Both the position numbers and the translations under genes were made by a program. The notes below the pieces were generated by a model that saw nothing but the letters and a program-made list of their open reading frames with translations, did no database searches and had not been told where the DNA came from. From assembly GCA_039889245.1 (NCBI GenBank), contig JAZGVH010000002.1:2790001-2854000 (forward strand): a DNA stretch of 64,000 nt. Reading direction: 5' to 3'. Position 1 is the stretch's first letter. Each line of letters opens with the position of its first letter. Below are positions 49,509 to 58,773 of this stretch, piece after piece. This DNA comes from Dermatophilaceae bacterium Soc4.6. GTDB taxonomy: Bacteria > Actinomycetota > Actinomycetes > Actinomycetales > Dermatophilaceae.

Positions 49509-50024
49509 CTACTCCTCCGCGCCGCCCGGGTTGCACCCGGCGGCGAGCATGTCCTGCGTGCTGACGACCGGGCGCCAGGGCTCGAGGTTCCACGAGGGCT
49601 TGCCGGGCGACAGCATCCGGGCGAAGATCCAGTGGCAGGAGAACTGTGCCTCCATCCCCGGGGTGCCCGCTCCGGGAGCGAGGCGCAGCACCTCGCTCCA
49701 GGCCTTTGGCTAGAGCGCGTCGGTCGCGCGACCGGCGGCGGTGGGCCGCACCTGGAGGCTGCGGCCGCTGGCCAACGTGACCCAGCGGACGCTCGCGATG
49801 TAGGGCGGGGCCACGACGGGCTCGTCGCGTGGGGCGGTCGTGGACGGGGGAGCGGCACTCGGCGAGCTGCCTCCGGGGCGGGGGGTCGCCGGGGCGGGCG
49901 GGCTCGAGCCCGGCGTGGACGCGCCGCCCGAGCATCCGGTGAGGAGGGCAGCTGCGAGCACGGCGCTCGCGGCCATCGCCCGGGGGGCTGGTCCCGGCGA
50001 TGTCGTCACCCACCGGCTGCTCAC
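49509..50024 (-). pseudogene. DUF2599 lipoprotein interrupted by an amber stop
   Basis: A single frame of 172 codons with one in-frame TAG at 49712-49710. Before it: signal AASAVLAAALLTGC (lipobox LTGC), Pro/Ser linker, and YIASVRWVTLASGRSLQVRP. After it: AWSEVLRLAPG, PGMEAQFSCHWIFARMLSP and WNLEPWRPVVSTQDMLAAGC. Both halves are parts of one DUF2599 domain, so the stop cuts a real protein; the upstream part alone would be about 104 residues. It lies 20 bases after the Asp23 gene on the same strand. Confidence 0.75.
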
Positions 50025-50043
50025 CCGTGGCTCACATCGTGCC

Positions 50044-50541
50044 TCACAGCGTGGGGTCGTCCGGCTCCACGTCGACCACCTCGATGTCGACGAACCGGTG
50101 GGCCGGGCCGAGCAGGTCGTCGATCGTCCGGGCGACGGCCGGCCTCAGCTGCTCGGTGAGGGCCATCAGTGCCGTGCCGTAGCCGACGACGAGGTCGAGC
50201 CGCACGCCGGTGCAGAGGTGGCGACCACCGTCGGCGGGCTCGAGCTCCAGCCTGATCGCGGCCGGAGCGACACCGGCTGCGCCCGAGACCGTGCGCCTCA
50301 GGGCGTCGAGCACGACCCGCTCACTCACGGCCAGCCGGTCAGTCGGGCCGAGGTCACCGCCGTCGGGCAGGTCGGCCGCCGTCACCGTGAGCGCTCGTGC
50401 TCGCCGCGACGTCTGGCGGAGGGTCTGACGCACCCTCTCCGACGCCTGCGCCCACCCCTCGGCCGGCTCGTCGCGCAGGGCGCCGACTGCTCGGAGCAGC
50501 ACGGCGTCGCCGCCGCCGGGGTCGTGCTGGGCGTCGGTCAT
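50044..50541 (-). CDS. Asp23/Gls24-family protein next to a sigma factor
   Basis: A 165-residue protein of the alkaline-shock family: LAVSERVVLDALRRTVSGAA, LCTGVRLDLVVGYGTALMAL and VARTIDDLLG fit the Asp23 fold. It overlaps the sigma factor gene by ATGA, the position usually taken by an anti-sigma factor; it lacks the ZAS zinc motif. Confidence 0.75.
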   Translation of the reverse strand: MTDAQHDPGGGDAVLLRAVGALRDEPAEGWAQASERVRQTLRQTSRRARALTVTAADLPDGGDLGPTDRLAVSERVVLDALRRTVSGAAGVAPAAIRLELEPADGGRHLCTGVRLDLVVGYGTALMALTEQLRPAVARTIDDLLGPAHRFVDIEVVDVEPDDPTL

Positions 50542-51170
50542 CGCCAGTCCTCCAGGGTGGTGATCAGGCTCTGCCGGGCCCGGGCGAGCTGGCCCCGGAC
50601 GGCGTCGGGGGTCATCCGCAGGGCGGCCGCTGCCTCGGCCTGGCTGAGACCCTCTACCTGCGTCAGCAGCCAGCAGGCCCGCTGACGCTCGGGCAGGTCG
50701 GCCAGGGCATCGGCCAGGGCGCTGCGGAAGAGCGCCTCCTCGGGGGTGCTGCCTGCGCGGTCCTCGACCACGTCGGACTCGTGACGCAGCAGCACCTCGG
50801 GGTCGACGGGAGCCGGACGGTGGCGGCGGCGGACGTCCCTGGCCTTGTGGGCGGTGATCCCGAAGAGCCAGGTCGACAGGGCCGACCGCCCGTCCCATCG
50901 CTCGACCGAGAGCCAGCCCGCGACGAGGGCCTCCTGCACCACGTCCTGGGCCTCGTCCGCGTCGCGCAGCATCCGGCGGGCGAAGCGCAGGAGCGCCGGT
51001 CCGTGGCGCTCGGTGATCACGTCGAAGGCCTGGCGGTCCCCCAGGCCCGCGGCCCGCGCAAGGGCCGCGTCACTGGCCCACTGCGGCGGTCGCCTCGACG
51101 CACTGCCCGAAGCCGCACCCGGGGTCTGTTGCCGCCCGGGCGGTGTGCTCGGGGACGAGAGACCGGGCAC
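50538..51170 (-). CDS. ECF-type RNA polymerase sigma factor
   Basis: 210 residues. Region 2: ADEAQDVVQEALVAGWLSV and STWLFGITAHKARDVRRR. Region 4: LSQAEAAAALRMTPDAVRGQ and LARARQSL. GTG with AAGGAG 5 bases away. It is the first gene of a three-gene minus-strand operon (sigma, Asp23, DUF2599 remnant) and divergent from the Asp23 run at 51535, which it may transcribe. Confidence 0.92.
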   Translation of the reverse strand: MPGLSSPSTPPGRQQTPGAASGSASRRPPQWASDAALARAAGLGDRQAFDVITERHGPALLRFARRMLRDADEAQDVVQEALVAGWLSVERWDGRSALSTWLFGITAHKARDVRRRHRPAPVDPEVLLRHESDVVEDRAGSTPEEALFRSALADALADLPERQRACWLLTQVEGLSQAEAAAALRMTPDAVRGQLARARQSLITTLEDWR

Positions 51171-51534
51171 GCTGCTCCTTGGTGGTGGTCGTCAGCGCCG
51201 GGGGGCTGGGGGTGTCCCCGAGGGTAGCCGCCGGGTCTGACGGTGTCTCTCGCCCGGTCGCGATGCCGATGGCCGGGCCCACGAGGGGGGAGGTCGAGGC
51301 TGGCCCGACCCGTGACTCAGGTCACACGGACTGGTGCGTGCGGATCGCCGTGGTCACGGCGACCCACTGCTGTCCCTGCAAGTGATGGCAGTGCGTCGCA
51401 GATCGAGCGGGACCCAGCAGCTGGCGGGATGTGTGACAGAGCCGGTCGATCGGGGTATCCCGACACCAACAGCCGATCGTCGCCCCGGCGGTCGATGCCC
51501 ACGGCACCCAACGACACGAAACGGAGCCAACCCC
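51171..51534. promoter_or_regulatory. Divergent control gap of the Asp23 island
   Basis: 364 bases between the sigma gene and the first plus-strand Asp23 gene. GTGAC-N4-GTCAC (51312-51325) is a short palindrome. GGGTAT at 51453-51458 within CGGGGTATCCCG looks like a stress-sigma -10, with GTGTGA about 16 bases upstream. No gene is seen. Confidence 0.4.
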
Positions 51535-52065
51535 ATGACCCAGACAGATACCACCACGAAGAGCACCGAAGGCAGCGCCTCGAGCTCCCCCTCGAGCAGC
51601 ACCGACGGCTCGACGCCCGGCACCTCCCTCGACGCAGTGGACTCCTCCGCCGCGACCGGTCACGGCACCACCACCATCGCCGACGTCGTCGTCTCGAAGA
51701 TCGCCGGCATCGCGACCCGCGAGGTCCCCGGCGTGCACTCCCTCGGTGGCGGTGCGGCTCGCGTCGTCGGCCAGCTGCGCGAGCGCATCCCCGGTGGCAA
51801 GACGAACCTGTCGCAGGGCGTCGCGGTCGAGGTGGGCCAGCGTCAGGCGGCAGTCGACATCGACATCGTCGCCGACTACGGCGTGGCCATCGCCGACCTG
51901 GCCGAAGGCATCCGCGAGAACGTCATCGCGGCCGTCGAGCAGATGACCGGCCTGCAGGTCACCGAGGTCAACATCACGGTGCACGACGTCTACCTCGACG
52001 ACGACAACGACGACGACGAGACCTCCGTCGACGGCGAGCGCACCTCCTCGGCCCGGGTGCAGTGA
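51535..52065 (+). CDS. Asp23/Gls24-family envelope stress protein
   Basis: 176 residues. A Ser/Thr-rich head, then the Asp23 fold (TTTIADVVVSKIAGIATREV, GQRQAAVDIDIVADYGVAIA, DLAEGIRENVIAAVEQMTG) and an acidic tail. ATG 51535 is preceded by GGAG. First gene of the plus-strand run. Confidence 0.92.
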   Translation: MTQTDTTTKSTEGSASSSPSSSTDGSTPGTSLDAVDSSAATGHGTTTIADVVVSKIAGIATREVPGVHSLGGGAARVVGQLRERIPGGKTNLSQGVAVEVGQRQAAVDIDIVADYGVAIADLAEGIRENVIAAVEQMTGLQVTEVNITVHDVYLDDDNDDDETSVDGERTSSARVQ

Positions 52066-52412
52066 GCACCGTGACCCCGGTGGCCCCGTCGACCCCGTCG
52101 ACCTCAGTGACCCCGCTGCCCGGGTCACGGGCCGACAAGGTCGACGCCGTGGCGCTGGCCGTGCGTCAGGTCCCCGGGGTCGCCGACCTTCACGGGGGCG
52201 CCATGGGTGAGGTGGGCACCTACCTCCCGGGGCGCCTGGTCCGGGGGATCCGGCTCCGGCCAGAGGCCACCGAGGTCCACGTCACCCTGCTCTTCGGGGC
52301 CCCCGTGCGCGAGACGGCGTCCGCGGTGCGCACGGCGGTGGCGCTGGTCGTCCCCGGTGCGGTCGACGTGGTCGTCGAAGACGTCGAGTCACCCACCTCT
52401 GCCTCGACGTGA
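52062..52412 (+). CDS. Short Asp23-like protein
   Basis: 116 residues with an Asp23-type core (DAVALAVRQVPGVADLHGG, VHVTLLFGAPV, AVRTAVALVVPGAVDVVVED). GTG overlaps the Asp23 stop (GTGA), so translation is coupled. Confidence 0.75.
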   Translation: MSTVTPVAPSTPSTSVTPLPGSRADKVDAVALAVRQVPGVADLHGGAMGEVGTYLPGRLVRGIRLRPEATEVHVTLLFGAPVRETASAVRTAVALVVPGAVDVVVEDVESPTSAST

Positions 52413-52684
52413 GCCCTGTGCCGGGAGATGACTCCGACCGCGACTCCCGGCGCCGGGCCAGGCAGGTCGCGCGCGACCTGCACCCCGACCGCGGCGGCGA
52501 TCCAGACGCCTACGTCGCCGCCATGCAGTTGCTGGCGCATCCCGGTGACGCCCCGACCCCCGTGACGCCGGTGCAGGTCCGGCAGCGTCGCTGGCGACAG
52601 CTGCCGAACCGGGCCCGCCGACGGATGCGTGCCTGGCGCCGAGACCGCCGACGGCGCTCCGGCTCGGGCTGGACCCAGCTCTGA
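52409..52684 (+). CDS. Tiny basic protein with a J-domain HPD core
   Basis: 91 residues. ARQVARDLHPDRGGDPDAY resembles helix II-HPD-helix III of DnaJ; helix I is absent. The C-terminus is very basic (RRRMRAWRRDRRRR). It overlaps the preceding gene by GTGA and sits inside the Asp23 run, so it is likely real. Confidence 0.6.
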   Translation: MSPVPGDDSDRDSRRRARQVARDLHPDRGGDPDAYVAAMQLLAHPGDAPTPVTPVQVRQRRWRQLPNRARRRMRAWRRDRRRRSGSGWTQL

Positions 52685-52783
52685 GGACTCTGCCTCCCCA
52701 CCCGGACCCCGCACCCCCTCCTCCCATCCCCTGCTGAACCTCGAACTCCTCGAACCCTCGACCTCTCACCATCGGAGCACCTC

Positions 52784-52960
52784 ATGCGCACTGCCACCAT
52801 CGGCCTCTTCGCCGGCCTGCTGCTCGCCATCGCCGCCGCTGCCGGGGGCTTCCTCGGGTTCCTCGTGGCGATCGTGCTCGGTGGAGCCGGCTGGCTCGTC
52901 GGCGCCCAGATCGAAGGCAGCATCGACCTGCCCGAGATGGCGCGTGGTCGTCGTGGCTGA
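52784..52960 (+). CDS. DUF2273 small membrane protein
   Basis: 58 residues, two close hydrophobic segments (IGLFAGLLLAIAAAAGGFLG, FLVAIVLGGAGWLVGAQIEG), the DUF2273 pattern normally next to Asp23 and AmaP. ATG has CGGAGC ahead. Confidence 0.8.
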   Translation: MRTATIGLFAGLLLAIAAAAGGFLGFLVAIVLGGAGWLVGAQIEGSIDLPEMARGRRG

Positions 52961-54011
52961 GCTCGCCCCCCCGGCCACACGCGGCCGTCTGGTCGTGCGT
53001 GACCGGGTGGTCGAGCGGGTCGCCGCTCGCGCGGCGCGCGACGTCGACGCCGTGACCCGCGGCCGCGCCGGCACCTGGCGCTCGCTGGCCACCCCGCTGG
53101 CAGGCACCGGTGACGGCACCCGCGTCGACGTCGACCGCACCGACGACCGGGTCGGGTTGACCGTGCACCTCGCGGTCACCTGGCCCCAGTCCCTGCCGGG
53201 GGCCACGGCCGCCGCCCGCGACGCCGTCCACGACGCCGTGACCCGGTATGCCGGGCTCGACGTCGAGCGCACCGACGTCGTCGTCGACATCGCCCCGAGC
53301 GCCCCGAGTGCCTCGAGTGCCCCGAGTGCCCCGAGCGCCCCGAGTGCCCCGAGCGCCTTGGCCACGGGGTCGTCCACGCATCCGTCGACCGACTCGAGCC
53401 GGGCGCCGTCCGCGCGTCGGCCGGTCCTGGCCCCGAGGGCCGCCGTCCCGTCCGTGCTGCTGGCTCTCGGGCTCGTCGGGCTCGGAGTGGTCGGGGTGCG
53501 CGACGCGCTGGTCACCGGCGGCGCGCTCGCCGGCACCCCGTGGGTGCTCACCGTGGCCGACGCCGTGTCGGGAGCCACCCCGTCCGTCGCCGTCCTCGTC
53601 GGCGGCGTCGTCCTCGCCTTGATCGGTCTGTGGTTCGTCGCGGCGTCCCTCCGTCCACGACCGGCTCCGTTCCTCGAGGTCGTCTCGACGGCCGACGTGT
53701 GGATGCGTCCGCACGACGTCGCCCGCGTCGCCCGGGGGGCGGCCGCCCGGGTGGGCGGGGTATCGGCGGTCACGACCGGCGCCTCCCGCCGGACGGTGCA
53801 GGTGACCGTCACCGACCGCACCGGCACCACCGAGCTCGACAGCCCGGTGCGCGAGGCGGTGGAGACGGCCATCGCCGCCCTGGCCCGTCCTCCCAGGGTC
53901 ACCGTGCGGATGAAGGCACCGCGACCCGAGCCGACCACTACGCCGCACAGACCATCGCCCACTGCGCCGACCACGCCGGCCGCCACCACAGCCACGAAGG
54001 ACGCGACATGA
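52953..54011 (+). CDS. DUF6286-like / Asp23-related membrane protein
   Basis: About 352 residues. An Asp23-like soluble part (to about 115), a Ser/Ala/Pro spacer from seven 9-bp repeats, two membrane helices (SVLLALGLVGLGVVGVRDAL; SVAVLVGGVVLALIGLWFVA), then a DUF6286-like domain (VWMRPHDVARVARGAAARVG). GTG 52953 or 52944 may start it; it overlaps DUF2273. Confidence 0.7.
   Translation: MAELAPPATRGRLVVRDRVVERVAARAARDVDAVTRGRAGTWRSLATPLAGTGDGTRVDVDRTDDRVGLTVHLAVTWPQSLPGATAAARDAVHDAVTRYAGLDVERTDVVVDIAPSAPSASSAPSAPSAPSAPSALATGSSTHPSTDSSRAPSARRPVLAPRAAVPSVLLALGLVGLGVVGVRDALVTGGALAGTPWVLTVADAVSGATPSVAVLVGGVVLALIGLWFVAASLRPRPAPFLEVVSTADVWMRPHDVARVARGAAARVGGVSAVTTGASRRTVQVTVTDRTGTTELDSPVREAVETAIAALARPPRVTVRMKAPRPEPTTTPHRPSPTAPTTPAATTATKDAT
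53292..53354 (+). repeat. Seven 9-bp repeats coding Ala-Pro-Ser
   Basis: GCCCCGAGC/T repeated seven times (53292-53354, one GCCTCGAGT) in frame in the DUF6286-like gene. Confidence 0.9.
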
Positions 54012-54553
54012 CCCGTCGGCTCGCCGGTCTCGACCGCGCCCTGACCCTCGTCGCGGGTCTCCTGCTCCTCGTCGTGGGCGCCGGCGCCATCGCCTGGTGG
54101 CTCGGCCGCCTCGCGGTCGTCGGCCCGGTGCTCGACGCCGGCTGGCTCCCCACGCTGGTCCGCACCCCCTGGTGGCCGTGGGCCTCCACCGCAGCCGCGG
54201 TCGTGCTCGCCCTGCTGGGTCTGCGCTGGCTCGCCGCTCACCTGCCCCACCGGGTGCCGGGCCGGGTGGCCCTCGACGGCAGCGGAGCCGGTGGTCGTCT
54301 CGACGCCGACCTCGGGGTCGCTGCCGACCAGGCGGCCGCTGCCGTGGCCGCGGCCCGTGGGGTCGGCGACTCGTCCGCCCGACTCGTCCGTGACCGCGGG
54401 CAGGTCGTCGTCGAGCTGACGGCGGTGCTGCCGCAGGGTGGTCGCCTCGCCGACGGCGTCGCGGCCCTCGAGGCGGGGTCCCGCGACCTCGCCACCGCAC
54501 TGGGTGACAGCTGTCCCCCCGTGCGAGGTTGGCTGCGCACCGCGCGCGGCTGA
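54008..54553 (+). CDS. AmaP-like Asp23 membrane anchor
   Basis: 181 residues with two helices (RALTLVAGLLLLVVGAGAIA; WASTAAAVVLALLGLRWLAA) and a C-terminal Asp23-binding-like region (VVVELTAVLPQGGRL). ATGA overlap with the gene before. The product likely tethers Asp23 proteins to the membrane. Confidence 0.75.
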   Translation: MTRRLAGLDRALTLVAGLLLLVVGAGAIAWWLGRLAVVGPVLDAGWLPTLVRTPWWPWASTAAAVVLALLGLRWLAAHLPHRVPGRVALDGSGAGGRLDADLGVAADQAAAAVAAARGVGDSSARLVRDRGQVVVELTAVLPQGGRLADGVAALEAGSRDLATALGDSCPPVRGWLRTARG

Positions 54554-54612
54554 CCCTCCAGACCCCGGCCACCTCGGCCGGTCGACACCAACCCCGAGAG
54601 AAGGAGATCACG

Positions 54613-54807
54613 ATGAGCATCGTGGACAAGGCCAAGAACGCCGCCGAAGAGGCCATGGGCAAGGCCAAGGAAGCCGCCGGCAACACGACCGACAACGAGG
54701 AGCTGCAGGCCGAGGGTCAGCAGGACCAGGCGTCGGCGAGCGCCAAGAAGGCCGGAGAGGACGTCAAGGACGCCGCGTCCGACGTCAAGGACGCGTTCAA
54801 GGGCTGA
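54613..54807 (+). CDS. CsbD-family stress protein
   Basis: 64 residues, hydrophilic. DKAKNAAEEAMGKAKEAAGN is the CsbD repeat. Strong AAGGAG ribosome site. Last gene of the run. Confidence 0.88.
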   Translation: MSIVDKAKNAAEEAMGKAKEAAGNTTDNEELQAEGQQDQASASAKKAGEDVKDAASDVKDAFKG

Positions 54808-54850
54808 TCCTCAAGGGCTGATCCGGCAGGCAGCCGGTCGCTCCCACTCA

Positions 54851-54892
54851 CGTCCGCGTCGCGGAGGGTACTTCCCCTCCGCGACGCGGACG
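54851..54892. terminator. Terminator ending the Asp23 run
   Basis: 18-bp perfect arms (54851-54868, 54875-54892; core CCGCGTCGCGGAGGG), 6-base loop; serves both strands between convergent genes. Confidence 0.8.
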
Positions 54893-54929
54893 TCGTGGTC
54901 TCGGCCCCCGTTGCGGAGGCACGAGGTGG

Positions 54930-56606
<1,677 letters not shown>

Positions 56607-56675
56607 AGGCTGAGCGTGCCTCATTCGTGCGGGCTTCGGAAGGGGAACCGCGCGGAATGGGGTGTCGGCTACGGC

Positions 56676-57431
56676 TCATCGCGCGCGGCGCAGCTCGCGC
56701 GACACCCCCGCGGCCGCCACCGTGAGGGCAGCAGTGAGGCGGTGCCGGTCCCGGCGCAGCGAGGTGACGACGAGGCCGAGAGCGGCGACGACCTCGCCCG
56801 AGCCGTCGCGCACGGGAACCGCGATCGACGAGGTTCCCGGCGTCATCTCGTCGACGGTCGTCGCGACGCCGTCACGTCGTACGCGCTCCAGCTGGCCGCG
56901 CATCAGCCGCGCTGAGGTCACGGTGTAGCGCGTGACCGGTGACAGGTCCTGCAGCGCCTCCTGCTGGAGCTCGGACGGGGCATGGGCCAGCAGGACCTTC
57001 CCCACGCCGGTGGCGTGCAGCGGCAGGCGGGCTCCCGGGCGGCTCACGACGGGCGCGGAGGAGCTGCCCGAGAGCCGGTCGAGGTAGAGCACGCGGTCGC
57101 CGTCGCGCACCGCGAGGTGGACGGTCGCCCGGGTCGCCGCGTGCAGGTCCTGCAGGTAGGGAGCGGCGAGGTCCCGCAGACCCGTCGGCGCCGGCGCGAG
57201 CAGCCCGAGGTCCCACAGCCCCCGGGCGATGACGAAGGCGCCGTCGTCGCGACGCTCGAGCAACCCGCCCTCGACGAGCGCGCGGGCGATCCGCAGGGCC
57301 GTCGGCGGGCAGAGCCCGCTGCGCTGGGCGAGGTCGACCAGCCGCAGCCGACGGTGGTGCTCGTCGAAGGCGGTCAGGACCGCCACGGTCCTGGCCACGA
57401 GGGAGGCGCCTGGTGCGGAGCGTCCGGCCAT
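56676..57431 (-). CDS. IclR-family regulator
   Basis: 251 residues: HTH (LRLVDLAQRSGLCPPTALRI) and IclR effector domain (RLPLHATGVGKVLLAHAPSE, SSIAVPVRDGSGEVVAALGL). ATG 57431 has TACGCT 6 bases before it, better than GTG 57449, which is in the operator. Probably the activator or repressor of pobA. Confidence 0.9.
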   Translation of the reverse strand: MAGRSAPGASLVARTVAVLTAFDEHHRRLRLVDLAQRSGLCPPTALRIARALVEGGLLERRDDGAFVIARGLWDLGLLAPAPTGLRDLAAPYLQDLHAATRATVHLAVRDGDRVLYLDRLSGSSSAPVVSRPGARLPLHATGVGKVLLAHAPSELQQEALQDLSPVTRYTVTSARLMRGQLERVRRDGVATTVDEMTPGTSSIAVPVRDGSGEVVAALGLVVTSLRRDRHRLTAALTVAAAGVSRELRRAR

Positions 57432-57443
57432 CTCGGCAGCGTA

Positions 57444-57458
57444 TGTCACTCAGTGACA
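57444..57458. promoter_or_regulatory. IclR operator palindrome
   Basis: TGTCACTCAGTGACA, perfect over 15 bases, between the IclR gene and pobA and just upstream of each core promoter (pobA -10 TAGCGT at 57491-57496). Confidence 0.55.
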
Positions 57459-57503
57459 CGCCGTCATCGACGCAGAACGCCCGGTGCCGTTAGCGTCCTG
57501 GCC

Positions 57504-58730
57504 ATGGACACCGCCGTCAGCCCCCAGACGCCGCCGCGCCCGACCCCGTCGCGCACCCAGGTGGCCGTCGTCGGGGGCGGTCCGGCCGGGCTGATGCTCT
57601 CGCACCTGCTGTCCCGCGCCGGGATCGACTCCGTGGTGCTCGACCAGCGCCGGGTGCAGGAGATCGAGACCACCCACCGGGCCGGCATCCTCGAGCGCGA
57701 CAGCGTGCGCCTGCTGACGGAGACCGGTGTCTCGGACCGGGTGCTCACCGACGGTCACGAGCACCGCGGCATCGACCTGCGGTTCGGCGGTGTGAGCCAC
57801 CGGGTCGACTTCCAGGACCTCGTCGGGGCGTCGTGCTGGCTCTATCCGCAGACCGAGGTCTTCGTCGACCTGCACCGGGCCCGGGTGCGTGACGGCGGCG
57901 ACCTGCGGTACGGCGTGTCGGACGTCGAGGTCGTCGGCATCACCGGCAGCACCGCAGGCGAGCTGCCCCGGGTGCGGTGGCGCGACGCCGACGGGCGCCC
58001 GGAGGAGGTCGTCGCCGACCTCGTCGTCGGCGCCGACGGGTCGCGCGGGCTGTGTCGAGCCCTCGTCGAGGGGCGCAGGCAGTTCTTCCGGGAGTATCCC
58101 TTCGCGTGGTTCGGCATCCTCGCCGAGACCCCGCCGAGCGCGCCGGAGCTGGTCTACGCGAGATCGGCCCACGGCTTCGCCCTCGTGAGCCAGCGCACCG
58201 AGACGGTGCAGCGGCTCTACTTCCAGTGCGACCCTGCCGAGGACGCGTCGGCGTGGTCCGACGACCGGATCTGGGAGCGGCTGCAGCACTGCGTGGCGGG
58301 GGAGGACGGCTTCCGGCTGCACGAGGGCCCCGTGCTCGAGCGGACCGTGCTCCCCTTCCGCAGCTTCGTGCAGCAGCCGATGCGGCACGGGCGGCTCCTG
58401 CTCGCCGGCGACGCCGCGCACACCGTGCCGCCGACGGGCGCCAAGGGTCTCAACCTGGCGCTGGCCGACGTGCGGGTGCTCGCACCGATCATCGAGAAGG
58501 CGCTCGGTGGGGGTGACCTCGGCGTGCTCGACACCTACACCGAGCTCGCGCTGGCGCGGGTCTGGAAGGCGCAGCACTTCTCTTACTGGATGACCACCAT
58601 GCTCCACAGCCTGCCGCAGGCGAGTGACTACGACGAGCAGCGCCAGCTCGGTGAGCTCTCGACGCTGGTCGGGTCCCGGGCCGGTCGCACCTACCTGGCC
58701 GAGGGCTACACCGGGTGGCCGCAGGGCTGA
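57504..58730 (+). CDS. pobA: 4-hydroxybenzoate 3-monooxygenase
   Basis: 408 residues, flavin class A. GGGPAG (24-29), VVGADGSRGLCRALV, LLAGDAAHTVPPTGAKGLNL are visible. Makes protocatechuate, feeding the beta-ketoadipate pathway. TAGCGT 7 bases before ATG. Confidence 0.94.
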   Translation: MDTAVSPQTPPRPTPSRTQVAVVGGGPAGLMLSHLLSRAGIDSVVLDQRRVQEIETTHRAGILERDSVRLLTETGVSDRVLTDGHEHRGIDLRFGGVSHRVDFQDLVGASCWLYPQTEVFVDLHRARVRDGGDLRYGVSDVEVVGITGSTAGELPRVRWRDADGRPEEVVADLVVGADGSRGLCRALVEGRRQFFREYPFAWFGILAETPPSAPELVYARSAHGFALVSQRTETVQRLYFQCDPAEDASAWSDDRIWERLQHCVAGEDGFRLHEGPVLERTVLPFRSFVQQPMRHGRLLLAGDAAHTVPPTGAKGLNLALADVRVLAPIIEKALGGGDLGVLDTYTELALARVWKAQHFSYWMTTMLHSLPQASDYDEQRQLGELSTLVGSRAGRTYLAEGYTGWPQG

Positions 58731-58773
58731 GGGTGAGAGGGTGGGGGCCCCATCTCGAAGGAGAGTCGACCTC

